Shown here: piece after piece, positions 1 to 11,838 of the stretch
Position numbering within the stretch: position 1 is the first letter of the stretch
Layout of the letters: each line of letters begins with the position of its first letter
Origin: Cryptomeria japonica
Lineage: Eukaryota > Streptophyta > Pinopsida > Cupressales > Cupressaceae
DNA: 64,000 bases
Reading direction: 5' to 3'
Assembly: GCF_030272615.1 (NCBI RefSeq)
Contig: NC_081410.1
Span: 224,183,415 to 224,247,414, forward strand
Translations under genes and position numbers: made by a program
The notes under the pieces: model-generated
Seen by the model: only the letters and a program-made list of their open reading frames with translations
The model's database searches: none
What the model was told of the DNA's origin: nothing

Positions 1-3000
1 CGAAGAAAGTTTCTGTCGCTGGAAGAGTATGATGGAGGTGTAGTCCAATTTGGTAATGATGCACCATGTATGGTAAAAGGAAAAGGGTCCATCTCTTTAA
101 ATGGAAAAAGCACTGCTGATAATGTGTATTGGGTAGAAGGTCTCAAGCATAACTTTTTGAGTGTTGCTCAGCTGAATGATAAAGGACTCACTTTGGAATT
201 CAAAGATGGAGTATGAAAAGTAAAAGGAAAGAGTGGTGAACTGATGGCCACCGGTATGCAGACCAAAGGTAACTTATTTCAGTTAAATACAAATATCAGT
301 CAATGTCTAATGACTAAGTTTGATGACTATTGGATATGGCATAGGAGACTCTGCCATGTAAATTTTGATAATATTATGAAGGCTAGTAAAATCAAGGCAG
401 TTAGAGGATTGCCTGTGCTGAACAAAAAGAAGAATCCTTTGTGCAGAGAATGTCAACTAAGGAAAATCTCTTCCTCAACCTTCAAAGGTAAATCTTTCAT
501 AGCAAATAATTTACTTGATCTTGTGCATACTAATTTGTGTGGTCCTATGAAAGCTAGGACTGTTCAAGGAGATAGGTACTTTATGATTCTTACTGATGAT
601 TGCTCAAGAATGATGTGGGTCACATTCTTGAAAGACAAGTCTGAAACTTTTGGAAAGTTCAAAGCCTTCAGAGCACTAGTTGAAAATGAAAGCGGTAAGA
701 GGATCAAATGCCTTAGAACTGACCAAGGAGGTGAGTTCACTTCTAGAGAATTCAATAAGTACTATGAAGAGGATGACATCAAGAGGCAACTTTTTGCCCC
801 CCAGACTCCATAGCAGAATGACCTAGTAGAAAGGAACAACCAAACTGTAGTTGAAGCAGCCAGAACGATGCTGATTCAAGGGAAGGTTGCTCATACGTTT
901 TGGAGAGAAGCGGTGAGCACTGCAGTCTACACTATGAACCGAGTACTCATCAAGAAAGCTAAGGGTAAAAATCCTTATGAGTATTGGATTGGTAAGACTT
1001 CTATAGTAAGCTACTTTAGAGCGTTTCATAGAAAGTGTTATATTAAGAGAAGTGAACACCAAAGCAAGTTTGATACAAAATATGATGAGGGAATATTCCT
1101 AGGGTATTCCACCAAGAGCAAAGCTCTTAAGTGTTTTAACAATAGGACTCAAAATTGTTGAAAGTATCAATGTTAGAGTTGATGAAACCTCTGAGCAACC
1201 TGAGGAAACTGACAGTGAGCGAGCGGTAGATGAACCAAATGTAACCTTTTGGGAACTAGTTGCAAAACAACCAACTACCAGTAACAGTGCTCCTACACTA
1301 GTAGATGCTGATGAAGATGAGGATGAAGAAGAAAATCAAGAGGAATCAGTTAAGATCATTCCTAGGTATGTAAAGCTACATCATGATCCAAAGTAGATCA
1401 TAGGAGATAACGATGCAATAGTTCTTACAAGAAGAAAGGTCAGAGAAAATTCTTGCATGATTTTTGAATTTGAGCCTAAAACATTTAAAGAGGCACACAA
1501 AGATGAAGACTAGATTAAGGCTATGGAAGAGGAACTTGACTAGATAGAAAAGAATGATACATGGTCTTTGGTACCTAGACCTGAGCATAAAAATATTATT
1601 GGCACCAAATGAGTTTTTAGAAACAAGCTGAATGAAGATGGCACAGTGGTAAGAAACAAAGCAAGATTGGTATGTAAGGGATATGCTCAAGAAGAAAGAG
1701 AAGACTATGGAGAAACCTTTGCTCCAGTAGCTAGATTGGAAGGAGTTCGAATGCTTCTTGCATATGCAGCCTTCAAGGGATTCAAAGTGTATCAGATGGA
1801 TGTGAAATTTGCATTCCTAAATGGAATACTTGAAGAGGAAGTGTATATAGAGCAACCAGATGAGTTTTCCCTATTAGAAGAGAGTGATATGGTGTGTAGG
1901 CTACATAAAGCCTTGCATGGATTGAAGCAAGCACCTAGAGTATGGTATGAACACTTACACTCCCATCTTGTGAAGATTGTATTTGAAAGAACAAGCAAAG
2001 ATAGAAATATCTATCTGAAGTTAGAAGGAGATCAGATTCTAATTTGTGAAGTGTTTGTTGATGACATAATTTTTGGTGGAGATGTCAAGATGAGCCATGC
2101 ATTTGCAGATGAGATGAAGAAGGAATTTGAGATGTCACTAATCAGAGAGATTAAGTTCTTCATTGGACTACAAATTCAACAAATGAAAGATGATATCTTT
2201 ATCACTTAGTCCAAGTATGTCAAAGAGGTGTTGAAGACCTTTGGCATGGAAGACAACAAACTGGTTGGTACACCAATGATGACCGGTTGTAAATTGTCAA
2301 AAGAAGATGACTCAGTATTGGTGAATGAGAAGGAATAGCAGTCAATGATTGGTAAGTTGCAATATGTAGTACACAGTAGACTTGACATTGCACATGCAGT
2401 GGGCATTGCTGCACATTTCTAGAAAAGTCCAAGAGAATCCCACTTGGTAGCAGTCAAGCGGATTCTTAGATATCTGAAGGGAACTATAGATTATGGATTG
2501 TGGTATCCATACAGTAATGATTTCAACCTCAAACTATTTACAGATGCCGATTGGGCTAGTAATGTGGATGACTAGAAGAGCACAACCGGTGGTGCATTCT
2601 TTCTCAGTGGTAGACTAGTCTCATGGATGAGTAAGAAGAAGAGTTGTATCTCTTAGTCTATAGCAGAAGCATAATATGTAGCAGTATTTATGAACTGCAC
2701 TTAGACAATTTGGATGAAGCATGTATTAAGTGGTTTCAAAGTCCTTGTATCTGAACCGGTGAGTATATTTTGTGACAACACAAGTGCAATTAATATTTCC
2801 AAGGATCCGGTATTGCATGCTGGAACCAAGCACTTCGAGCTCAAATATCATTTCTTGAGGGAGAAAGTTTAGAACAAAGAGGTTGTATTGGAACATATTT
2901 CTAGTAAGGAGTAGTTAGCAAATATATTCACCAAGCCTCTACCGAAGGCTACATTTACCTATTTAAGAGGTGAATTAGGGGTGTTGCCCCTTCAAGAGGT

Positions 3001-3007
3001 GAACTAA
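1..3007 (+). pseudogene. Copia A pol (integrase, RT, RNase H), broken
   Basis: Translation shows the pre-integrase zinc region (WHRRLCHVNF ... CRECQLRK, 340-460), the integrase core (VHTNLCGPM near 530; TDQGGEF near 720), RT ([13 protein letters not shown] near 1790; FVDDIIFGG near 2060), RNase H (TDADWASNVDD near 2545) and the C-terminal signature near 2930, ending with TAA at 3005-3007. The first integrase catalytic Asp is replaced by Asn. About fifteen in-frame stops and at least one frameshift (near 1150) interrupt it. Nine stops are TAG where relatives have Gln. It cannot make a working polyprotein. The protease active site is just off the left edge. Confidence 0.92.
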
Positions 3008-3246
3008 AGGTATGTGCTCCACATCAGTTAGGTATTGCATTGTCAAATCTTTTTAGGATTGATGTGTTGAAGGATGCTACTCCTCAAGGGGAGCAACATA
3101 ATGGAACATGGGTGTTTGTGCCTCCACTTTGGCATTGTTGTCAAAGGGGGAGAAGATGTCAAGCAGAGAAGATATCTGTAGTTTTGAAGACATAATATGG
3201 AAGAGATTGGGGAGAAGATGTGAAGTGGAGGCATATGTGCAGAGTT
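3008..3246 (+). other. Copia A 3' untranslated region with polypurine tract
   Basis: This lies between the pol stop and the LTR. A polypurine tract CAAAGGGGGAGAAG sits at 3142-3155 in the context 'ggcattgttgtcaaag' that the related copies share. A second purine-rich stretch (ggggagaagatg) lies at 3210-3221. Polypurine tracts prime plus-strand DNA synthesis. Having more than one before the 3' LTR is typical of Sireviruses. Confidence 0.7.
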
Positions 3247-4714
3247 TGATGACATGATGATATTGTATGTTGTCATTGATGTCAATATGCTGAAGTATGA
3301 ATCGGTATATTGAAGAAAGCAAACTGGCAAGAGAATCGGTATGATGGAATGAAGTGAACCAGTATGATGATGTGAACTGGTATATGTGAAAAGGTGAACC
3401 AGTATGTTGGAATGTGAACCAGTATATGCAAAGTTTGTATCGGGGTTTCATTTGATTTGACTACCAATTGGTAGTCTCGGCTTCAGGGTTTTCAGTTGAT
3501 GCATTCCAAGTCTGTGTGATTCGACTGACGACATCCTGTGATTAGTTAGCATTGAAATGAATATCAGATCATGTTGCCACATCAGCCTTGTGCGCGTGAA
3601 GAATTTCCTTGAGGATCTTGCATGAAGAAGATTGATTCTATCTACCTCAGGAATGTGCGAAGTCTCAGTAAATGGTGGAGAGCACATGATGGGGTTATCG
3701 GCTTCCAGAAGTGGCAAAGAACAAACGATGGAGAACATCTTGAGATTTGTTCAAGATTGTTTTACCCTATGCAATGTGATTGAACGGTGATGATTGGACC
3801 GACTGTATTGTTAACCTAGATGCTTAGGGTTTTAGGTTTTTTCCACTGACCTAATTGTTGTGTATAAGGTCGATGATGATTCTCATTTGAAGTTGTTGGC
3901 AAATGAATGTGTGTGAAGTGATTCTTGCCAGACTGGTGCAGTGAGTAGAGATCTGCAGAGTGTGATTACATATGTAAAGGAACTAAAGTGGATCTACCTT
4001 GGCATTGAGTGCTATTATCAGATCAATGTATTATCTGTTGACTTCTAACCATTTCAGCAGTTGGAAAATCCCTTTACCTGGTAGCTTTAACAGGCTTTTT
4101 GTAAATCCTTTAATAGGGTGACTCAAAATCATTGAGTTCTTTAAATCCTCTGACAAGGTAACCTTTCACAGGGTTTTAACCTTAACTGGGTATTTAGCCA
4201 TCCCTTAACCGGGTGATCCCTAGTAGGATCCGTTCCTAGCATAACCTATTATAAAGTCCTTAACCGAACTAGGCTCCTGATAGAGCGGACTTCAGAAGAG
4301 TTCAAGAACAACTTCTGGGTATTCATCCCCACTGTGGTTTTTCCTAGTTGGGTTTCCATGTGAAAAATCAGTGTGTTATGTGTGATGCTTTTTCATGTGA
4401 TGTCTTAGTGTTTTCTGTTAAGCGGTAAAACATGCTGGTCCAATGGTCATTATATTTTTGATGTATTACTTGTTCATGCATATAGGTGAAGTGGAAATGA
4501 GATATTAGATTTTGTGAAGATCTAAGTGTTACCAGTTTATGTCTTTCACAGTCATACTATGTTTTATCGGTAGTGCCCTGATTTAGATTGGTGATGCTGT
4601 TTACCAGTTAGTGTAGTCTTTGCAGTTTAAGTTGTTAAAGAAGTTTTTGTCTATATTGATTCACCCCCCCTCTCAGTATCTATTGAGTATTTTTCTGTTC
4701 ATCATTATTCATCA
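3247..4714 (+). repeat. 3' LTR of copia A
   Basis: It runs from about TGATGACATGATG to TTCATCA and aligns by eye along its length with the LTRs of copia C in reverse orientation, whose 5' copy is 1458 bp. It contains an early block with seven ACCGGTAT-like motifs (3295-3425), the usual 'aatcctttaatagggtgac' series, and the conserved TTCACCCCCCCTCTCAGT near the 3' end (4661-4678). The right boundary is firm. The left boundary is approximate because no polypurine tract touches it. Confidence 0.78.
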
Positions 4715-4907
4715 TATATAATATAGTATGTATACATACATATACTAATAAATATATATTATATTTGAATCAACTTGCATTTTATGAATTCCGTGTATAC
4801 CTTTTAAATCGGTTAATACTCAATTGGCATGTCATGATGTGAAGGAGGGAGTTATGGAAGGTGGCACACCCTACTCTAAAGGAGGGTGAAGTGTTGGTAA
4901 AACTGCC
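4715..4907. other. Short flank between copia A and copia B
   Basis: AT-rich sequence with a run of TATATA motifs (4715-4765), then a short GGAGGG-rich part. No coding signal is seen. It is the left side of the site into which copia B inserted. The right side continues at 18297. Confidence 0.5.
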
Positions 4908-6521
4908 TGTTATTCCCAACCGGTCCTGAGAGGGGAGGGGTGAATCAGGACTTTACCGGTTTTATAGAATTAAAACCCTTTTACTCAAGTTAGACTAACA
5001 TAATATTCATCAATACAAATAGTTATTGTAGGAGAACATGCATGCATGAAAAAATACACAATAACACCAAGATTTATCTCGTGGAAACCCAAATGGGCAA
5101 AAACCATGGTGTGAGTATAAACTCACAAAATTTGCACTCTTCTGGAGTACGCTAGATTTGGAGCCATCCCTATTAGGAGATTATAAAGACACTATTAGAT
5201 GCCACCTAGTTAAGGAATTTTCTTTAAGGCCTGTTAGTGCCTTTACCTTGTTATACGTAGCCTTGTTAGAGGACTTAGGATCATCAATTAAGATGTCACT
5301 CGGTTAAGGGATTTTACAAAGGGACTTGTTAAAGTCCACCTGATTAAGGGATTTTGAGTTACAATGGTTAGAAAGCAATAGGAAGTTGATCTGCTGAAAT
5401 AGCTACTAATAGCTTGATCAGATCATAATGAAACTCATACTCTGTTTGCATCAGTTGTGTTTGCTTTTCACTACACTGGTTCTCTGCTCATACGCTCGGC
5501 TTTATACTCTACCGGTTCTCTGCTCACACCCTCGGCTCTGCACTCTACTGGTTCTCTGCTCACACCCTTGGCTTTGCACTCTGCCGATCTACTTCACACA
5601 CATTCTGCTTTGCTAAATAACTTAGCACTTCCTCACTCTTCACTCTGCACATTGGATCGCCTCTCACAGGATTTGCACTTTATAATTTTTATGATCAAAC
5701 TTTTGAGTTTTCGCCAGAAACCTTTATACAAAACTTAGTAGATTTGAAATTCAAAACTTTCTAAATGTTCTTGCACTCTCACTACATGCTCTCCATCAAT
5801 TTCACCAACAAATCATCCTTAACTGCCTCTACAACTCATTGTTTCACCATTCTCTAGGTCGTGTTCTGTCTTTTTAGTGAGAATAGAAAAATCCGCACAA
5901 ATCTCACCTTAACTAATTGTTAACTGCATTAGACTTTACTATCCGTTTATTTGATGATATCTTGCCATGACTGACTCACCTTTGGTCATCGCATCCAGGT
6001 TACCGATCACTGCTTCAAGATTCCCGGTAGATATCATCCTTCAACCTGTATCACTGATTCACTGGTATAACTATGTTATCTTCTGTCGATGGTCACTGAT
6101 CACTAGGTAGACTGATCACTTATCTATCCAGAGAGCTCTGGTCATGCATAAGACTACTAAACTTCAGTCTGAGTCAACTCCTGTGACCGCATCATCATGT
6201 CAACTACTTCTTTATTTGGTGGGGAGTCCCATTGTTTCTTGTCCAAACATCCTTCAGCATACCGGTTGCCAGTTGACACTTCTACACTAACTCACTTGTC
6301 AGTTGGAAACAATGTACTACCAACATATCACTTACAAGTCTGCAGTCCTTGCACAAGTCAACACTAACTTGTTTACAATATCACTTACTGGTGGATATCA
6401 AAGACATCTCATTAAGTATGCAACAATATAAGTATGCACCAATAACAGTACTGCACAAACATCTCTTATACCAGTAACCATCCTATACCGGTTGACATGA
6501 ATGTCAATCACAATGCCAACA
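4908..6521 (-). repeat. 3' LTR of copia B
   Basis: It aligns end to end with 16720-18296. Shared landmarks include the GAGAGGGGAGGGG stretch near the low end, the 'atgcatgcatgaaaa' segment, the 'ctgttaaagtccacc' series, CTCTGCTCACACCC repeats (5518-5570), and the end CAATGCCAACA. ORFs inside it are by-products of a Leu/Ser/His-rich frame and are not genes. Confidence 0.9.
5500..5585 (-). repeat. Short tandem repeat inside the copia B 3' LTR
   Basis: The segment 'ggttctctgctcacaccctcggctctgcactctact' recurs about two and a half times with small changes (near 5513, 5549 and a partial earlier copy near 5479). The other LTR (17276-17345) carries a shorter version. The unit is about 36 bp, so copy number has changed between the two LTRs since insertion. 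Confidence 0.6.
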
Positions 6522-6869
6522 ATCTCCCCTTTTGGCATTCATGGCAACACTTTTGATTCCTCTTTAGCAATCACTCACTTTTGCTTCTACTGAACCGATC
6601 TTTGAGTAATGATCTTACTCCCCTTTTCAGCTGGCTTCCATTCATATTACTTCTAACTTCATTGTCACATTTGTCTTCATCTTCCTTCATGTTACATCAT
6701 CTGTATTCAAACTTCTCCCCCTTTGACAATAATGCCAAAGGTGTAGTCTAGACACCCTATTTCACAAACTACATTGACTGCTCCCCCTAATAGGAGTAGT
6801 CCATAATTATCAATCCAAATTCATATATTTTTTAGGAAAATCATACCGGATTGATGTTCCGATCTTTAC
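6522..6869 (-). other. Copia B 3' untranslated region with multiple polypurine tracts
   Basis: Reading the minus strand, purine tracts occur as complements of ATCTCCCCTTTTGG (6522-6535, next to the LTR), TTACTCCCCTTTTC (near 6615), CTTCTCCCCCTTTGAC (6711-6726) and TGCTCCCCCTAATAG (near 6779). Only the one next to the LTR can define the LTR edge. The others match the multiplied polypurine motif of Sireviruses. Confidence 0.75.
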
Positions 6870-7599
6870 TCACCTTAGAATATGTAGGGGAATTTCTCCT
6901 AGCTTACCTTTGAGATATTCAAAGGTGTCCTTCGGTAGTCGCTTGGTGAAGATATCTGCCACCTATTCTTTTGTTAGTATATACTCCAATCTTACTTCCT
7001 TATCTTGAACCTATTCCCTGAGGTAGTGATATTTGATAGATATATGCTTTGTCTTGGAATGCATCACCAAATTATTGAATATGTTGATAACACTGGTGTT
7101 GTTACAATGAATCACCACAAGTTCAGTCACCTTTTTTTGGATACCTTCCAATATCTTCTTGATCCATACTACCTGTGTACAGTTGATTGCATCAACCACA
7201 TACTCTGCCTCAGCTTTGGATTGAGAGATGCAATTTTGTTTCTTGCTTGTCCATGACACAATCCTATCTCCAAGAAAGAATGCACCTCCAATAGTGCTCT
7301 TTCTATCATCAATGTTCCCTGCCCAATCTGCATTGGTGAAGACAGTTAAGTTGAAATCTCCCTTATGTGGATACCAAAGACCATACTCATCATTCCCCTC
7401 AAGGTTTCTAAATATTCTCTTGATTGCCAACATATGACTCTCTTTTGGATTTGTAGCAAATCTAACAACCAAGCCAACTGCTTGTACTATATCCGGTCTA
7501 CTGTGTACTATATACTGCAACTTACCGATCATGGATCACTAAAGTGTCTCATTCACTTCATTGGCCTCATCATTTTTGGAGAGCTTGCAACCTATAACT
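6870..7599 (-). pseudogene. Copia B pol, C-terminal part (end of RT and RNase H)
   Basis: The minus strand encodes the RT tail and the Ty1/copia RNase H: MIGKLQYIVHSRPDIVQAVG (7532 down), YGLWYPHKGDFNL, TNADWAGNIDDRKST (D to N at the first RNase H Asp), SKAEAEYV and IHCNNTSVINI, then the conserved end signature and a stop at 6870-6872. It is one half of a gene. The other half resumes at 13331, beyond the nested gypsy element. Two adjacent stops precede the MIGK segment. Confidence 0.9.
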
Positions 7600-7604
7600 A
7601 TTGG
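7600..7604. other. Target site duplication ATTGG, left copy
   Basis: ATTGG immediately before the first TG of the gypsy element. The same five bases follow its last CA at 13326-13330. Removing the insert and one copy brings the two halves of copia B pol back together in the region encoding 'KLVGIP ... GCKLSK'. Confidence 0.9.
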
Positions 7605-7651
7605 TGGTGCAGGGCACCTCTTATTTTCATGGTGTTTTCACCGGTAGGTGT
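7605..7651 (+). repeat. Remnant of the chromovirus 5' LTR
   Basis: The first 47 or so bases (TGGTGCAGGGCACCTCTTAT, then 'tttcatggtgttttca') match the start of the 3' LTR at 11839-11877 with few changes. After TGTTTTCA the two diverge. The 5' copy jumps into the zinc-knuckle code, while the 3' copy continues as LTR. This marks one edge of a large deletion. Confidence 0.85.
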
Positions 7652-10600
7652 TTCTCTTGTAACCAGGTGGGACATCAATCCTTTAGGTGTCCAGAGAAAC
7701 AAGGAAATAGTGGTCAAGGGGGTGAAAGAAGAGCACATTTGATTTAAGAGGAAGATAGTCAGAGCATGACCTCCTACCAGACATCAACTTCCAGACCTGT
7801 AGACCCGGAGCAAGGAGAGCTCTTGATGATAAAAAAGACCCTCTTGAAGGAACCAATCAGCAAAGAACAACCTCAGAGGAAGTCTCTTTTTAGAACCACC
7901 TGCAAGGTACAAGGTAAAGTTTGTAAGGTCATTGTAGATTTCGGATCCACATATAACATAGCTTCTGTTGAAATGGTTACTAAGCTTAACTTGCAAAGAA
8001 TACCTCATCCCTATCTTTATAAGGTATCTTGGTTGAATAAGGGACAACAAGTGTTGATTAAAGAACAAGTTTGGGTAGATTTTTCAATTGGCGAATATAA
8101 GGATAGAGTGTTGTGTGATGTGGTAGAAATGGATGCTTGTCATTTATTACTTGGTAGGCCTTGGCAATATGATGTGGATGCTAGGCATGAGGGTAGGAAG
8201 AATTTTTACACCATCACCAAAAATGGAGAGAACTTTACCATGACCCCTCTCCTGGATGACAGTAAGGACAAACACATTGTGACTAGTGTCATGCTAGTAG
8301 ATGAGAAAGAATTCATGAGGAATTTGAAGGAGAAGGATACTCCTTGCTTTTCCATAGTTTTCAAGCCTAGGGATGAACCTAAGAAGTAGCCTAAGAGCCA
8401 TGAGGCAAAAGGAAAAGTTGGGCCAAAGGAGGTTCAGGATCTACTAGATAAGTATAAGGGAATTGTTGCAGATAGTAGCACATATACTCTACCTCCTCAA
8501 AGAGAGATCAATCATTGCATAGACCTTATGCCAGGTGCTACCCTACCTAATAAGGTAGCCTATAAACTGACCCCTGAACAAAATGCATAAGTTGTAAGAC
8601 AGATCCAAGAGTTACTTGAGAAAGGGTTCATTAGAAAGATTATAAGCCCATATGCAGTTCCAACAGTGCTAGCTCCTAAGAAAGAAGGGACATGGAGGTT
8701 GTGTATAGACTCTAGGGCTATCAATAGGATAACAATAAGATATAGGTTCCCAATGTTGAGAATAGAGGATTTGATGGATTGTCTAGGAGAAGACAAGTAC
8801 TACTCCAAAATAGACTTGAAAAGGGGTTATCACCAAATTAGGATCAACGATGGAGACCAATGGAAGAAAGGATTTAAGACCAATGAAGGCTTGTTTGAAT
8901 GGATGGAAATTCCATTTGGGCTTTCCAATTATCCTAGTACCTTTATGAGATTAATGAATGAGGTTCTTAAGCCCTTTATTAATAATTTTTTGGGAGTATA
9001 CTTGGATGATATACTGATTTTTCAGTAAGGATATAAATGAACATCTGATGCACTTGGATTTGGTATTGAAAAGGTTGCATGAGGAGCAATTGAAGGTCAA
9101 CTTGGACAAGTGTGTTTTCTTGCAGGAGGAATTGGTGTTTCTTGGATTTGTTGTTTTCAAAGGTAATCTGAGAATGGATCCATCCAAGGTGGAGGCAATT
9201 CTCAATTGGCCCACACCTAGATCTGCAAGTGAGGTAAAAAGTTCCCATGGCTTAGAAAGCTTTTATAGAAAGTTTATAAGAAATTTCAGTGGGGTTAGTG
9301 CTCCTATGATAGATACCATCAAGGGTGGAAGAAAGTGTCAATTTGTTTGGAATGATGAAGATAATAAGTCTTTTGAGTATTTGAAAACAAAGATTTGAGA
9401 GCAGCCTATCTTAGTCCTTCCTAATTTTTATAAGGTATTCACTATTGAATGTGATGCATTTAAGAAAGCTATAGGAGTCTCAAGTCAGGAGGGTAGGCCT
9501 GTGGCCTTTTTCAGTGAGAATTTAAATGAAGCAAAACAAAAATATTCAACCTATGATCTAGAGATGTATACTTTAGTACAATCTCTTAGGAAATGGAGAC
9601 ACTATCTATTACCTATGGAATTTTTTGTTTATACTGACAACCATGCTTTAAAATTTTTGAAAGGTAGGAGAAACTCAATCACAGGAACATGAAATGGATG
9701 GAACACCTTCAAGCTTTCATATTCACTATGAAGCATAAGAAGGGGGTGGGCAACAAATTTGCAGATGCCCTTAGTAGGAGGAACTTGGTAATCCGAGAGA
9801 TTCAATTAGAAAGCACGTGAATCACTGCTATGAATGACATGTACCAAGAAGATGCAGATTTAAAGGAGGCTTATGAGGTTTGTCAAGCTATGAGTGAAAG
9901 GTATCATACTAATTTTTATGAGTATATGCTTCAAGAAGGTTTACTTTTCGAGGGTAGTCAAATTTGTATTCGTAATTTCTCAATGAGGGAGAATATTGTG
10001 AAGGAAAAGCATTGTGGGAGTTTGTTAGGACATTTTGGACTTGATAAGACACTTGAGTTGGTTAGAAGGTTTTATTTTTGGACAAGAATGCAATCAGTTG
10101 TGAGGAAATTTGTTTTAGAGTGTGTAGTGTGTCCAAGAGCTAAAGGTACAAGTTCAAATGCAGGCCTCTATACTCCTTTACCAATCCCTACCAAACCATG
10201 GGATTCAGTCAATATGGATTTTGTCTTAGGCCTTCCTAGAACTAAATAAGGTTATGACAGTGTCTATGTTGTGGTAGACCGGTTTTCAAAGATGGCACAC
10301 TTTTTACCATGAAAGGTTACACATGATGCTTCTAATATTGTAGGTTTATTCTTCAAGGAAATTGTCAGACTTCATGGGTTACCCTTGAGCATTATCTCGG
10401 ACAAGGATCCTAAGTCTTTAGGACACTTTTGGAGAACTTTGTGGCATAAGTTGGGGACTAACTTGTATTTCTCTTCTGCTTATCACCCTCAATCTGATGG
10501 GCAAACTGAGGTAATAAATATCTCCCTTGGAAAATTGTTAAGGTGCTTGACCAAGGAGCATAGAACTACTTGGGATACCATTCTTCCACAGGAAGAAGTT

Positions 10601-11270
10601 TCCTATAATGACTCTGTGAACAGAAGTACAGGGTTAAGTCCTTTTCAAATTGTGTATGGTGCAAATCCCAGGGGTATTCTTGAACTTAGAGATGTGAAGA
10701 ATATTGATAGAGGAAGTGCTCAGGCAGATGACTTTTCTGAAGTCATGAAGGATATACACCAACAAGTCAGAAGTAAACCGATTCATACCTCTGAGAAATA
10801 CAAGCAAGCAACAGACCTCAAAAGGAGAAATGTTCAATTTAAGGTGGGAGATATGGTGATGATTCATCTCAACAAAGAAAGACTCCCTAAGGAGAAGTAC
10901 ACCAAGTTGCTCATGAAGAAGATAGGTCCTTTCAAGGTCCTCAAAAGATGTGGGAACAATGCATACAAAATAGATCTACCCTTGGATGTGGGACTATCAC
11001 GTTTATTTAATGTTTTTGATGTATATGCATATAAGGGTGCTGTTGATGATGTTTGTGATACAGGTAAATTGATACAGGTCAATCTGATTCCTCTACTGTA
11101 GACATGCTAGAAGGACTTCCCACATAACCCAAACCAAAAATTGAGTGTATTTTCGATCAAAGGGTTAGCAAGCAAACAAGGAGGAAAACATATTTGGAAT
11201 AATTGGTCAAATGGAGGAATCAACATTTAGAAGATGCTACATGCTGAGTCACCAGGTTCGAATTCAAATT
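7652..11270 (+). pseudogene. Chromovirus pol: zinc knuckle to chromodomain, broken
   Basis: A CCHC knuckle CFSCNQVGHQSFRC is intact (about 7660-7705). The protease shows DFG in place of D-S/T-G (7940) but keeps LLGRPWQYD (8148). RT has [15 protein letters not shown] (8803) and YLDDILIF (8998). RNase H spans about 9430-9660. Integrase has a CVVC zinc pair (near 10120) and the DDE segments (VNMDFVLGLP 10210; ISDKDPKSLG 10393; QTEV 10503). A chromodomain-like stretch (IECIFDQRVSKQTRRKTYLE) lies at about 11131-11250 with two stops. Frameshifts occur near 9028 and 9690. Stops include 8388, 9396 and 10247. Chromodomains steer integration to marked chromatin in this group. Confidence 0.92.
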
Positions 11271-11838
11271 CAAAGTTTGACAACTTTTAAATTCGAATGA
11301 AGTTCGATGAGGGAAAAATTCAAAATTTATAAAACTCGAATTAAATTTGCCATATGTAATTTTTAAATTGTTTTAATAAATATATGTTATATATCTATAA
11401 AATTGCCTAAATAGTTTAACATTGATAAATAGATTTGAAACTGTTACAAAAAGATGACATATTTATAAAATATAAACCATAGGAAACATATGCTAGGGCA
11501 CGAAGGGTGGCAAAAACGAGAGGCAAACTTCTCCTGTAGGCTGCGAGTATCACGAGTCCATGTCTACTTCTCTTGCAGGCCGCGACTCACAACAAACTGG
11601 AGATGTGTTTAAAAAATATTAACATAAGAAGAAGGCCACAAAAAAAATAAAAATGAAATTAGAATTTCAACGATTTTTTTTTTTTGAAGTTCAGTGAATT
11701 TTGAACTTCAAGGATGAAATTCAGCCAAACCTGGTGACTTAGGCTACATGGATGACCTCTGAAGCCATTGAGAGGACAAGAACCAAAATTGCAGACATAC
11801 CCACTCAAGGGACTTGAGTTTCTTTAATTCAGGGAGTA
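11271..11838 (+). other. Chromovirus 3' untranslated region
   Basis: Non-coding sequence between the chromodomain relic and the 3' LTR: AT-rich, with repeated 'aaattcgaatt'-type words (11260-11340), a poly-T run near 11671-11685, and a short purine tract AGGGAGTA (11831-11838) touching the LTR. Confidence 0.65.

Larger units (their letters stand above)
1..4714 (+). mobile_element. Copia element A (Ty1/copia, Sirevirus-like), 5' part outside window
   Basis: The window opens inside the polyprotein just after the protease site. It continues through integrase, reverse transcriptase and RNase H, a 3' untranslated stretch with a polypurine tract, and a 3' LTR ending in TTCATCA at 4714. Protein and LTR sequence closely match copia C (46656-53873), which lies in the opposite orientation, so A and C are one family. 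The domain order INT-RT-RH defines Ty1/copia. The 5' LTR and gag lie beyond the left edge. Confidence 0.93.

Noticed and set aside
1-3007. Reading TAG as Gln (alternative code or stop read-through)
   Set aside because: TGA, TAA and frameshifts also occur, and the same elements have lost catalytic residues. Decay explains the TAG codons better than recoding.
3043-3467. Overlapping minus-strand ORFs in the copia A LTR
   Set aside because: They come from the iterated ACCGGTAT-like words read backwards. No domain is present.
5428-5738. Leu/Ser/His-rich ORFs in the copia B LTR
   Set aside because: They lie inside an LTR, repeat a short LTR unit, and do not persist in the paired LTR at 17210-17428.
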